The notes under the pieces were generated by a model. The model did no database searches and was not told where the DNA came from. It saw only the letters and a list, made by a program, of their open reading frames with translations. A stretch of 64,000 bases of DNA from JABMOV01 sp964344305 (lineage in GTDB: Bacteria > Fidelibacterota > Marinisomatia > Marinisomatales > JABMOV01). The stretch's first letter is position 1. Each line of letters opens with the position of its first letter. Both the position numbers and the translations under genes were made by a program. Below, piece by piece: positions 9,297 to 17,389 of this stretch. The stretch lies in NCBI GenBank assembly GCA_964344305.1, contig CAYFMT010000007.1, positions 36,942 through 100,941 on the forward strand, in the 5' to 3' direction.

Positions 9297-9945
9297 ATTT
9301 ACTGTCCTTATACCAGTATTTAACGGCGCCAAACATATAGAAACGCTGTTGGGTAGAATCCCGGAAACTTTTCATTCTAACATACTGTTTGTAGACGATG
9401 GAAGCAGTGATGACAGTGGGAATATCATTCACTCCAAAAAATTGCGAGTCATCCACAACAGCGTCAACAGGGGAAAAGGGTATTCCATTCGAAAGGGGAT
9501 TGGTATCGTCGGAAAATCCAATGAAGAATTCTGTATTCTAATGGATGTAGATCTACAACATCCACCGGAATATATCTCAACTTTTGTGAAATCATTCGAT
9601 CCCGGAACCATATCCCTGGGATATAGAACCAATCGAATAAAAATGCCCATATCCAGATTCATATCAAATTTCTTTACAAGTCTGTGTCTAACCATACGCA
9701 CAACAAATATCATCAAAGATTCTCAATGTGGTTACCGATTGATTCCCAGGTCATTGTTTAATATTCGTACTAGTGAAAAGGGATTTATGCAGGAGAGTGA
9801 ATTGTTGATGAAAGCATGTATCATGGGGTATGACATTAAAAATATTACCATCCCCACGGTGTACGCCGATGAAGTATCGGCCATTAATCCCTGGAGAGAA
9901 ACATACCAATTTGTTCACCTGTTTATTAGGAGTTATTTCTGGTAA
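9289..9945 (+). CDS. Family 2 glycosyltransferase
   Basis: The 218-residue protein is a compact GT-A glycosyltransferase. It begins MNRFTVLIPVFNGAKHIETL and has VDDGSSDDSG, the nucleotide-sugar region NRGKGYSIRKGI, and a metal-binding D-x-D-type motif LMDVDLQHPP near residue 85. The segment DSQCGYRLIPR near 145 is typical of the polyprenyl-phosphate glycosyltransferase (DPM/ArnC-like) subgroup. There is no C-terminal membrane anchor. The ATG at 9289 overlaps the stop of the glycosidase gene (ATGAATAG). The following membrane gene starts in a TAATG junction, so the three appear coupled. Confidence 0.87.
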   Translation: MNRFTVLIPVFNGAKHIETLLGRIPETFHSNILFVDDGSSDDSGNIIHSKKLRVIHNSVNRGKGYSIRKGIGIVGKSNEEFCILMDVDLQHPPEYISTFVKSFDPGTISLGYRTNRIKMPISRFISNFFTSLCLTIRTTNIIKDSQCGYRLIPRSLFNIRTSEKGFMQESELLMKACIMGYDIKNITIPTVYADEVSAINPWRETYQFVHLFIRSYFW

Positions 9946-10559
9946 TGAAATGGATTAAAAATTTATATGACTGGGTTTTACACTGGGCCGATACACGATA
10001 TGGGGTTGCAGCTCTGGTTATTTTATCCTTCGCTGAAGCATCTTTTTTTCCCATACCACCCGATGTGTTGCTCATAGCCCTGGTATTGGGAGCGAGAACC
10101 AGAGCCTTAATATTTGCTGCGTATTGTTCCATAGCCTCCGTATTGGGAGGAGCAACTGGGTATTTAATTGGTCAGGTGTTATGGTGGAATACTGATGGTA
10201 AATTTTCCAGAATCGCACAATTCTTCTTTGACAATATTCCCGGGTTTACTCACGACGTATTCGTAAGTATACAAACGTTGTATGATACCTGGAATTTCTG
10301 GGTGATTTTTACTGCGGGATTCACACCAATACCATTCAAGGTATTTACTATCAGCGCTGGTGCGTTTGATATTTCATTTGTCATGTTTATGATTGCGTCG
10401 ATTGTAAGTCGATCAGCAAGGTTCTTCCTGGTAGCAGGACTTATCTGGAAATTTGGTGATCCAATACGATCATTTATTGATAAATATTTTAACCTGCTTG
10501 CGATATTATTCACAATTGTCCTTATTGGAGGATTTGTGGTTATTAAATATTTATTCTAG
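9945..10559 (+). CDS. DedA/YqaA-like inner membrane protein (VTT domain)
   Basis: The 204-residue membrane protein has four to five hydrophobic segments and the SNARE-associated/VTT-domain features. These are FAEASFFPIPPDVLLIALVLG (split here as FAEASFFPIPPDV then LLIALVLG), a glycine-rich GGATGYLIGQ, and the re-entrant-loop region AGFTPIPFKVFTISAG. This pattern matches the YqaA subgroup of DedA proteins. Characterised DedA-family relatives act in membrane homeostasis and some flip polyprenyl phosphate or phospholipids. Its place directly after a polyprenyl-phosphate-type GT fits a lipid-carrier role, which is inference. The start forms TAATG with the GT stop. Confidence 0.83.
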   Translation: MKWIKNLYDWVLHWADTRYGVAALVILSFAEASFFPIPPDVLLIALVLGARTRALIFAAYCSIASVLGGATGYLIGQVLWWNTDGKFSRIAQFFFDNIPGFTHDVFVSIQTLYDTWNFWVIFTAGFTPIPFKVFTISAGAFDISFVMFMIASIVSRSARFFLVAGLIWKFGDPIRSFIDKYFNLLAILFTIVLIGGFVVIKYLF

Positions 10560-10650
10560 CAGGGAATATTGGAACTCATGTAGTATTTCGAGCATGATGT
10601 ATAATGAAATGAGTATTATAATCTATTTTGAACACAAATAGAATCTCCAG

Positions 10651-10725
10651 TCGGGGTGAGAGGATTCGAACCTCCGACCTCGTCGTCCCGAACGACGCGC
10701 GCTAACCGGGCTGCGCTACACCCCG
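10651..10725 (-). tRNA. tRNA-Pro (anticodon CGG)
   Basis: On the minus strand the cloverleaf is complete: acceptor CGGGGTG/CACCCCG, D stem GCGC/GCGC, anticodon stem CGTCG/CGACG around TTCGGGA (anticodon CGG), and T arm GGAGG-TTCGAAT-CCTCT. Length is 75 nt, discriminator A, with no encoded CCA. It reads CCG. With the GGG isoacceptor 3 kb away, two of the usual three proline tRNAs are in this window. Confidence 0.95.
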
Positions 10726-10740
10726 AAAGGTAAATTTTCA

Positions 10741-10934
10741 ATTAGAAACCGAAGGGAAATCTAAAAAATAGATGGAGGAAAACTAAACGGTTTCACCAGT
10801 GATACATTTATGCTTGGCTGCTAATTGAATGTTGGTGAACCAATAGACAGGTTAATATTCTTATAATCTGGATATTATTATAAATCTTGTGTAAATTTCT
10901 GGCTCTGCGTGAAAACTTGATTACAAAACAGAGC
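10741..10934 (+). promoter_or_regulatory. Structured leader upstream of rpoD with competing inverted repeats
   Basis: The 277 bases between tRNA-Pro(CGG) and rpoD hold no gene but several inverted repeats. GAAACCG (10745-10751) can pair with CGGTTTC (10788-10794). The same right arm, as GGTTTCACCA (10789-10798), can instead pair with TGGTGAACC (10833-10841). That second stem is extended by ACATT (10804-10808) with AATGT (10828-10832). A third repeat is GCTCTG (10902-10907) with CAGAGC (10929-10934). The first two stems are mutually exclusive. A TATAAT at 10862-10867 is a possible -10 element; if used, only the third stem is transcribed. No riboswitch class is recognised. Confidence 0.4.
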
Positions 10935-11002
10935 AACCAATTCTTTGTAACATAATCGAGATACGTACATCTATTAATGAATAGAAACAAGGAGAAAGGC
11001 AT

Positions 11003-11860
11003 TTGGCCACTTCAGTAAAAAAAAGTAGTAAAATCTCAAACGGAAGTATCAGTATGTACCTTGCTGAAATCGGTCGTTTCAATCCCCTGGAACCAGACAG
11101 GGAAGTGGAACTGGCATTACGAATTCAGGATGGGGATGAACTGGCTATGAAAGAATTGGTGGAAGCCAATTTACGTTTCGTTGTTTCCGTTGCAAAAAAA
11201 TACCAGGGAAATGGACTGTCATTAGCCGATATCATAAACGAAGGCAATTTAGGTCTCATAAAAGCGGCAAAACGGTTCGATCCTTCCCGTGGTTTTAAGT
11301 TTATCTCGTATGCAGTATGGTGGATAAGACAATCCATCCTTCAGGCGTTAGCCGAGCAGGGAAGACTTATTAGGCTGCCATTGAATCGTGTTGGTACCAT
11401 CACGAAAATCACAAAAGTAGCTGAAAAACTTGAGGCTGAGATTGAACGTCAGCCCAAAGTCGATGAAATCAGTCACCAGCTGAATATATCCAGTGAGGAA
11501 GTCTTCAATGCATTTCAGTACTCCAGACGGCACAGTTCTCTGGATACACCCTTCACTGAAGGTGAAAAAAATTCCCTCCTGGATGTCGTAGAGGACGATC
11601 TGGCTCCCATGCCGGATACAGAAGTCATGAGGAAATCCATGAAAGAGGATGTTCTCATGGCACTGACTACACTTCCTGAGCGTGAATGTGCAGTCCTTGA
11701 AATGTATTTTGGCATCAATCGTGATCGTGCCCATACATTGAATGAGATTGGCGAGGAGTTTAACCTAACTCGCGAACGTGTAAGACAGATCAAGGAAAAA
11801 GCAATACGACGCTTGCAGCATAAGTCCAGAAGTGAAACATTGAGAATGTATCTGGGCTAA
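11003..11860 (+). CDS. rpoD: Primary-type RNA polymerase sigma-70 factor
   Basis: This sigma factor directs RNA polymerase to housekeeping promoters. The 285-residue form lacks the long region 1.1 of E. coli and matches the short group-1 sigma of FCB bacteria. Region 1.2 is SISMYLAEIGRFNPLEPD. Region 2 includes LRFVVSVAKKYQGNGL and the -10 recognition helix FISYAVWWIRQSILQAL. Region 3 follows with RLIRLPLNR. Region 4 ends with the -35 helix-turn-helix TLNEIGEEFNLTRERVRQIK. The start is TTG at 11003: GGAG at 10991-10994 lies eight bases upstream and no in-frame ATG is near. A strong intrinsic terminator follows. Preceding DNA holds a structured leader. Confidence 0.94.
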   Translation: MATSVKKSSKISNGSISMYLAEIGRFNPLEPDREVELALRIQDGDELAMKELVEANLRFVVSVAKKYQGNGLSLADIINEGNLGLIKAAKRFDPSRGFKFISYAVWWIRQSILQALAEQGRLIRLPLNRVGTITKITKVAEKLEAEIERQPKVDEISHQLNISSEEVFNAFQYSRRHSSLDTPFTEGEKNSLLDVVEDDLAPMPDTEVMRKSMKEDVLMALTTLPERECAVLEMYFGINRDRAHTLNEIGEEFNLTRERVRQIKEKAIRRLQHKSRSETLRMYLG

Positions 11861-11881
11861 GCATTCAAGATCTCAATTGAA

Positions 11882-11911
11882 GGGTATTAACTGTGTTAAT
11901 ACCCTTTTTTT
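11882..11911 (+). terminator. Intrinsic terminator after rpoD
   Basis: A perfect 9-bp stem GGGTATTAA / TTAATACCC with a 5-base loop CTGTG is followed by seven T residues. It begins 22 bases after the rpoD stop codon and insulates rpoD from leuS. Confidence 0.93.
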
Positions 11912-11990
11912 ATATATAATAGCCTGCTTGATGTGATTCTGATCGGAAGTAATTTCACCAATCCTTTTGAAAAGAAATACCTGAAAAACA

Positions 11991-14462
11991 ATGTCACAAT
12001 ACGATTTTAAATCCATTGAAAGAAAATGGCAAAAATTCTGGGAAGAAGAGAGAGTATTCCGAGCAGAAAATCATTCTGAGAAACCAAAATTCTATTGTCT
12101 GGTAGAATTTCCCTATCCATCAGGTGATGGCCTTCATGTTGGTCATCCACGATCTTACACGGCGCTGGATATACTTGCACGAAAGAAAAGGATGGAAGGG
12201 TATAATGTTTTGTTTCCCATGGGATTTGACAGTTTTGGTCTTCCTTCAGAAAACTATGCCATTAAAACAGGTATTCATCCAACCATAACCACAGAAAAGA
12301 ATGTTGCACGGTTTACACAACAATTAAAGTCCCTTGGATTTTCATTTGACTGGGATCGTTCATTCTCTACAACGGAACCGGAATACTACAAATGGACCCA
12401 ATGGATATTTATTCAATTCTATAATCATGGACTTGCATACAAGAAAAAAATGCCAATCAACTGGTGTTTAGCCTGCAAGATTGGTTTGGCGAATGAAGAA
12501 GTAGTAGATGGCTGTTGTGAGCGATGTGGTGGAGAGGTTGAGAAACGACAAATCTCACAATGGATGTTAAAAATCACAGAATATGCCGACAAACTTCTTG
12601 AGGATCTAGATTCTGTTAATTATCTGGAAAAAATAAAGTTACAGCAGAAAAACTGGATTGGTAAATCGGAAGGTGCCACGGTCCATTTCAAAATAGATGG
12701 CCATTCGGAAAAAGATCTATCTGTATTTACAACCCGTCCAGATACATTGTTTGGGGTCACATTTATGGTACTGGCACCTGAACATGATTTCATTGACAGT
12801 ATTACCACTGATGAATATAAATCACATGTGGATCAGTACAGAAAGTCGGCGGCGAAAAAGAGTGACTTAGAGAGAACAGAATTAAGTACAGTAAAAACGG
12901 GTGCATTCACGGGTGCCTATGCCATTAATCCTGTTAATGACCAATTGATACCCATCTGGATAGCCGATTATGTACTAAGCACGTACGGTACCGGTGCTAT
13001 TATGGCAGTTCCTGCCCATGATGAGCGGGATTTTGAATTTGCCAAGAAATTTCAATTGCCAATACAATGTATCATTGAGCCCGATGAATCATTGTTACAA
13101 AAATACAAGTTAAACAGGGAGGAAGTGCTGGAGTCCAAGGTTTGCTGGCCTCATGATGGTAAAGGTATAAACTCCAGTAATAACAATGGACTAGATATCA
13201 ATGGACTTTCTGTTGAGACTACTATTTCTACAACGATATCCTGGCTGGATAAAAACGGAATGGGGGAGTATTCTTTACAATACAAATTGCGGGATTGGGT
13301 ATTCTCCCGGCAGCGTTACTGGGGTGAACCCATTCCAATGATTCTTTGTGAGGACTGTGGCTGGAATCCGGTTCCTGAAGAAGATTTACCGGTACTATTA
13401 CCGGAAGTAGACAAATATGAACCAACGGACACAGGAGAATCGCCCTTGGCGGTTATTCATGATTGGGTGAATGCTACTTGTCCTAAATGTGCCAAACCAG
13501 CCAAAAGAGAAACAGATACTATGCCTAATTGGGCAGGTTCTTCGTGGTATTTTCTTCGATACATAGATCCGCACAATAATAAGAATATTGCAAACCATGA
13601 TCTACTGAAGTACTGGATGCCCGTTGACTGGTACAATGGTGGAATGGAGCATACCACGCTGCATTTACTGTATTCACGTTTTTGGAACAAGTTTTTGCAT
13701 GATATTGGTGTTGTACCTGTGTCAGAACCATATTTAAAGCGGACTTCGCACGGGATGGTACTGGGCGAAGGTGGTGAAAAAATGTCCAAGTCACGGGGGA
13801 ATGTTATTAATCCTGATGATGTGGTGGATAAATATGGTGCTGATGTGTTTAGAATGTATGAAATGTTCATTGGACCATTTGATCAATCAGCATCCTGGGA
13901 TACAAAAGGGATTGTTGGAATAGATCGTTTTATTCAGCGAGTATGGAAGTTTTTTGATATTGTTAAAATTGAAGATAAGCCCGAATTCGATAAAGATCTA
14001 TTATATACCATTCACACAACAATAAAAAAATTAACGGAAGATATTGATTCCCTGAATTTGAATACTGGAATCAGCCAATTGATGATATGTTTGAATGATA
14101 TGTATTCCAGAGACACTATTTCAAAAGACACTGCAATGTCGTTTTTACTGTTATTGTCACCGTATGCTCCGCATATAACTGAAGAGATATGGAAGATTCG
14201 AATCAGTGATGACAATGAAACCATAAGCTATAAAAGTTGGCCCAGCTTTAATCCTGATTATCTGGTGAAGGATACAATTACTATTGCAGTTCAGGTTAAC
14301 GGAAAACTACGCGGTGAAATAACCGTTAGTGCTGATGCAACAAAAGAAGATATCCTAAATGAAGCTAAAAAGGCTGAAAGAGTTAATGATTACTTGCAAA
14401 AGGGAACACTTATAAAAGAAATAGTCGTACCGGGACGATTGGTGAACTTCGTTGTTAAGTAA
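11991..14462 (+). CDS. leuS: Leucyl-tRNA synthetase
   Basis: LeuS charges tRNA-Leu. The 823-residue class I enzyme has the HIGH-type motif HVGHPRSYTALD near residue 49. The CP1 editing domain includes TTRPDTLFGVTF near 245. Zinc-ribbon-like cysteine pairs occur near 160-175 (C-x2-C then C-x2-C) and near 450-510. KMSKS appears in GGEKMSKSRGNV near 600. The anticodon-binding helical domain and a small C-terminal domain (VQVNGKLRGEI) complete it. All are normal for bacterial LeuRS. The gene is monocistronic between the rpoD terminator and a convergent channel gene. The Shine-Dalgarno before ATG 11991 is weak. Confidence 0.96.
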   Translation: MSQYDFKSIERKWQKFWEEERVFRAENHSEKPKFYCLVEFPYPSGDGLHVGHPRSYTALDILARKKRMEGYNVLFPMGFDSFGLPSENYAIKTGIHPTITTEKNVARFTQQLKSLGFSFDWDRSFSTTEPEYYKWTQWIFIQFYNHGLAYKKKMPINWCLACKIGLANEEVVDGCCERCGGEVEKRQISQWMLKITEYADKLLEDLDSVNYLEKIKLQQKNWIGKSEGATVHFKIDGHSEKDLSVFTTRPDTLFGVTFMVLAPEHDFIDSITTDEYKSHVDQYRKSAAKKSDLERTELSTVKTGAFTGAYAINPVNDQLIPIWIADYVLSTYGTGAIMAVPAHDERDFEFAKKFQLPIQCIIEPDESLLQKYKLNREEVLESKVCWPHDGKGINSSNNNGLDINGLSVETTISTTISWLDKNGMGEYSLQYKLRDWVFSRQRYWGEPIPMILCEDCGWNPVPEEDLPVLLPEVDKYEPTDTGESPLAVIHDWVNATCPKCAKPAKRETDTMPNWAGSSWYFLRYIDPHNNKNIANHDLLKYWMPVDWYNGGMEHTTLHLLYSRFWNKFLHDIGVVPVSEPYLKRTSHGMVLGEGGEKMSKSRGNVINPDDVVDKYGADVFRMYEMFIGPFDQSASWDTKGIVGIDRFIQRVWKFFDIVKIEDKPEFDKDLLYTIHTTIKKLTEDIDSLNLNTGISQLMICLNDMYSRDTISKDTAMSFLLLLSPYAPHITEEIWKIRISDDNETISYKSWPSFNPDYLVKDTITIAVQVNGKLRGEITVSADATKEDILNEAKKAERVNDYLQKGTLIKEIVVPGRLVNFVVK

Positions 14463-14508
14463 TTCGTCAATTAACTATAATTATACATAATATATATTAT
14501 ACGCAATA

Positions 14509-15510
14509 TTACTGTACTTGAGAACGGAAAGCGTCGATATTTTCTTTGGAGCCAAGAACCATAATGGTCTGGCTAGGTTTTAGCACTGTATGTGGATCAG
14601 GGTTGATAATTGTTTGACCATCTTCCTCTTTTACACCTACAATAATTAAATTATAAGATTCACGTATGTTTGAATCCTTTATCATCATCCCATCAAATGA
14701 TTGGAGATCATTAATATTGAATTCATCAATAACCAGATCCATTTCAGTTTCTTTAAGCGTAATAGATACGGTATCCTGAATAGTTGGCTGGATAAGTAAC
14801 TCTGCCATTTTATGTCCACCGGCGATGTACGGATTTATAACTTTATTTGCACCTGCCCTTTTCAACTTGTTTCGTGTATCGAGCTTGCTACATCGGCTTA
14901 AGATAAAGGCATTTGGCGCAAGAATACGTGCGGACATGGTAACGAATAAATTATCCTGATCTGTATCCAGGGTTACGACAATTCCTTCAGCATATTCCGC
15001 TCTGGCAGAGATCATGGTTTCTTCAAGAGTGGCATCGGCCTGTAAATATTTATACCCTTTTTCCTGGATTTTTTCAACTTTTGCATCACTGTGATCAATA
15101 ATGACGAATGGAAGGTGTTTCTCATGCAATTCTTTTGCAATAACAGCTCCCATTCTTCCATAACCGAAAATAATATAATGCTTTTTCAGGTTTTTGATTC
15201 TTCCAATCATTTGTCGCCTCCGATAGCGATTGAATTCAATGAGTTCAGTACCAAATCGAGATATCATAACTGCATATCCGGATACACCGAACATAATAAC
15301 AATAATAGCCCACAGCCGTCCAACATCATTAAGAGAATGAACTTCACTGAAACCGACTGTTGTGAGGGTTATGACCGTCATATACAGGCTGTCCAGTAAA
15401 GACCAATCCTTACCACCAATAATATAAAACCCTGCCGTACCTATACTGGTTAATAACAGCAGATAGAGTAAAAATACGAATCGATGTTTTTTTGGTTTAA
15501 ACAAACTCAT
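14509..15510 (-). CDS. TrkA-N domain potassium channel
   Basis: This 333-residue protein looks like a two-TM potassium channel with cytoplasmic RCK domains (MthK/Kch-like). Hydrophobic helices at about 12-32 and 70-90 flank a pore helix with the selectivity filter TLTTVGFSE. An RCK/TrkA-N Rossmann domain follows: HYIIFGYGRMGAVIAKEL near 108, with DHSDAKVEK and VTLDTDQDN further on. The C-terminal TrkA-C domain is about 255-330. The filter reads TVGF rather than TVGY, a variant seen in some prokaryotic channels. I chose ATG 15510 because it forms an ATGA overlap with the cutA stop; an ATG seven codons upstream lies inside cutA. Confidence 0.88.
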   Translation of the reverse strand: MSLFKPKKHRFVFLLYLLLLTSIGTAGFYIIGGKDWSLLDSLYMTVITLTTVGFSEVHSLNDVGRLWAIIVIMFGVSGYAVMISRFGTELIEFNRYRRRQMIGRIKNLKKHYIIFGYGRMGAVIAKELHEKHLPFVIIDHSDAKVEKIQEKGYKYLQADATLEETMISARAEYAEGIVVTLDTDQDNLFVTMSARILAPNAFILSRCSKLDTRNKLKRAGANKVINPYIAGGHKMAELLIQPTIQDTVSITLKETEMDLVIDEFNINDLQSFDGMMIKDSNIRESYNLIIVGVKEEDGQTIINPDPHTVLKPSQTIMVLGSKENIDAFRSQVQ

Positions 15511-15827
15511 GGTGCTGTTTCCATGATCCACTGTAAATATGCAGGATCTCCATTTTGGACACCAATAGTTATTACTTCGGGCAAATCATAAGGGTGATTT
15601 TTTCGAATACACTTATACACTTCAGGTTCTTTTGATTTTGATGCTTTGATTACGAGCAAACATTCCTTTTCGTTGACTGCGGTGTCATTCCATCGGTAAA
15701 CAGATTCAATATTAGGTATAATATTCACACAGGCAGCTAATCGGTCAATATCCACCAGTTTCTTTGCAATAGCCCGAGCTTCATTTATGGTTGAAACTGT
15801 TGATAAAATCATAACTATTTCTTTCAC
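15507..15827 (-). CDS. cutA: Divalent-cation tolerance protein CutA
   Basis: CutA is a small trimeric protein linked to divalent-cation tolerance and to binding of signalling or metal ligands. The 106-residue product has the family markers STVSTINEARAIAKKLVD, then RLAACVNIIPNIESVYRWN, KECLLVIKAS and HPYDLPEVI. Its TGA overlaps the ATG of the downstream potassium channel (ATGA), so the two are probably translated together. A tRNA-Arg gene lies upstream on the same strand. Confidence 0.93.
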   Translation of the reverse strand: MKEIVMILSTVSTINEARAIAKKLVDIDRLAACVNIIPNIESVYRWNDTAVNEKECLLVIKASKSKEPEVYKCIRKNHPYDLPEVITIGVQNGDPAYLQWIMETAP

Positions 15828-15866
15828 AGAGAAACCTCCAAAGCATTGAAAACTGAGTAGTGAAAG

Positions 15867-15940
15867 TACGCCCGGGAGGATTCGAACCCCCGGCCTCCAG
15901 AACCGGAATCTGGCGCTCTATCCAACTGAGCTACGGGCGC
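15867..15940 (-). tRNA. tRNA-Arg (anticodon CCG)
   Basis: Minus-strand cloverleaf: acceptor GCGCCCG with CGGGCGT (one G-U pair), D stem GCTC/GAGC, anticodon stem CCAGA/TCTGG around TTCCGGT (anticodon CCG), and T arm GGGGG-TTCGAAT-CCTCC with one G-U pair. It is 74 nt with discriminator A and no encoded CCA. It reads the CGG arginine codon. It lies between folD and cutA on the same strand. Confidence 0.95.
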
Positions 15941-16001
15941 AATTATAAAAGTGTTACAAATACTATTGTGAATTTATATTAAAAGTATATCGTAATAGGA
16001 C

Positions 16002-16883
16002 CTAAGAATTCATTGCGGATTTTTCTGCCGCCTCTATTGTATTTTCAACTAGCATGGCTATGGTCATTGGTCCAACACCACCTGGCACCGGCGTCATTGC
16101 GAATGCAATATTTTCCAGGGATTTTCTATCTACATCGCCAGTAAGGCGATACCCACGTTCACGTTCAGGCGCATCCACCCTGTTTATGCCAACATCAATG
16201 ACAATCGCATCTCTTTTCACATAGGAGTCGTTGATTAATTCTGGCACGCCAATAGCCGCGATCACAACATCCGCATCTTTTGTTACAGCAGGGATATCTT
16301 TGGTGCCGGAATGACAAATAGTTGTGGTTGCATTTGATCCTTTGGTTTTCAAGCTGGTCAAAAGAGACATTGGACGACCAACTATATTGCTCCTGCCAAC
16401 GATCACCACATGTTTCCCGGAAAGATCAATATTATAATGTTCCAATATTCGCATCACACCCTTAGGTGTACATGGAATAAATTCAGGCCTTCCTTGTGCC
16501 AGTTTTCCAATATTCACAGGATGAAATCCATCCACGTCTTTCTCAGGTAGAATATTATCAAGTATGCGGTCAGAATTAATGTGTTCTGGGAGAGGCAGTT
16601 GTACAAGAATTCCATGAAATCGATCATCTTGATTTAATTTATGGATATGATAGAGCAGTTCACTTTCAGGAGTATTCTCCGGCAGCACAATGGTTTCTGA
16701 AAGCAGGTTCAAGGATGCAAATTTCTTTGCCTTACTGTTCACATATACTTTTGATGCAGGGTCATCTCCAACAAGAACAACAGCGAGACCAGGCACAATA
16801 TCTTTGGCTTTTAATGTTTCAATTCGAGATGTTAGAGTCGAAAAAACACTCTGACTCACCTCTTTTCCAGAAAGTAATATCAT
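16002..16883 (-). CDS. folD: Methylenetetrahydrofolate dehydrogenase / cyclohydrolase
   Basis: FolD converts 5,10-methylene-THF to 10-formyl-THF in two steps for purine, fMet and one-carbon metabolism. The 293-residue enzyme has the catalytic Y-x3-K in SKVYVNSKAKKF near residue 50, and ILVQLPLPEHI near 97. PEKDVDGFHPVNIGKL is near 115, IPCTPKGVMRIL near 140, and the NADP-binding GRSNIVGRPM near 163. MTPVPGGVGPMT lies close to the end. Length and motifs are standard. It lies 28 bases after zapA on the same strand and upstream of tRNA-Arg. Confidence 0.96.
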   Translation of the reverse strand: MILLSGKEVSQSVFSTLTSRIETLKAKDIVPGLAVVLVGDDPASKVYVNSKAKKFASLNLLSETIVLPENTPESELLYHIHKLNQDDRFHGILVQLPLPEHINSDRILDNILPEKDVDGFHPVNIGKLAQGRPEFIPCTPKGVMRILEHYNIDLSGKHVVIVGRSNIVGRPMSLLTSLKTKGSNATTTICHSGTKDIPAVTKDADVVIAAIGVPELINDSYVKRDAIVIDVGINRVDAPERERGYRLTGDVDRKSLENIAFAMTPVPGGVGPMTIAMLVENTIEAAEKSAMNS

Positions 16884-16911
16884 ATGCGGTAGGGATGTTA
16901 TTGATTAGTAC

Positions 16912-17205
16912 TTATTCCAGGGATTCATCAACAAGATCGATGAGTGAACTAACCCTGTTATCAACTTCACGTATGGTGGAATCCTTATCTTTTTGCAAGG
17001 TGAACAATTCATCTGAAATATTCATGGCTGCAAGAATAGCAATTCGAGTGGAAGATTGATCGGTGGCTAGACTATCCTGAACTTCGCGCATTTTTCCATC
17101 AACAAAGGAAGCAATGTCTTTTATGTAAGAAGCATCTGCCGGTGCCTTAACCGTATACTCCTGGCCGAAGATACTAACACGAACTAAACTGGCACGGTCA
17201 TCCAT
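16912..17205 (-). CDS. zapA: Cell division protein ZapA-like
   Basis: ZapA is a small cytoplasmic protein that bundles FtsZ at mid-cell. The 97-residue product has the N-terminal beta domain LVRVSIFGQEYTVKAP, then YIKDIASFVDGKM. A helix with RIAILAAMNISDELF and a C-terminal coiled coil follow, matching PF05164. I start it at ATG 17205 because AGGAAA lies just upstream and the family begins a few residues before the first strand; an ATG at 17229 is possible. It overlaps the preceding 63-residue coiled-coil gene by eight bases, and the two may work together. Confidence 0.88.
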   Translation of the reverse strand: MDDRASLVRVSIFGQEYTVKAPADASYIKDIASFVDGKMREVQDSLATDQSSTRIAILAAMNISDELFTLQKDKDSTIREVDNRVSSLIDLVDESLE

Positions 17206-17389
17206 TGTTTTCCTGACTGTACTCATCAAGCAATTGAATTAAATGCTCTACGCGCATTTCGATTGCTGCCAGTTTTTCTGATACTCCTGATGGGCTTCCG
17301 CCACTGGAAATTCCCTGCTTTGCCGATTTGAGTTCATCAGCGAGAAGCCTGATCTTGTTTTCCAGTTCATCAAAAAGGGCAATGTTCAT
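17198..17389 (-). CDS. Small coiled-coil protein between pheT and zapA
   Basis: A 63-residue, charged, mostly helical protein. Heptad-like segments run about 5-25 (FDELENKIRLLADELKSAK) and about 36-57 (SEKLAAIEMRVEHLIQLLDEY), split by a Gly/Ser-rich linker. It starts in an ATGA overlap with pheT and its end overlaps zapA, so it is almost surely translated. Size, composition and context resemble ZapB-like division proteins, but no sequence signature proves this. I do not assign a function. Confidence 0.72.
   Translation of the reverse strand: MNIALFDELENKIRLLADELKSAKQGISSGGSPSGVSEKLAAIEMRVEHLIQLLDEYSQENNG

Noticed and set aside
14487..14500. Palindrome ATAATATATATTAT between convergent leuS and channel genes
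   Set aside because: Pure A/T with no T-run design; too weak for a terminator and expected by chance in AT-rich DNA.
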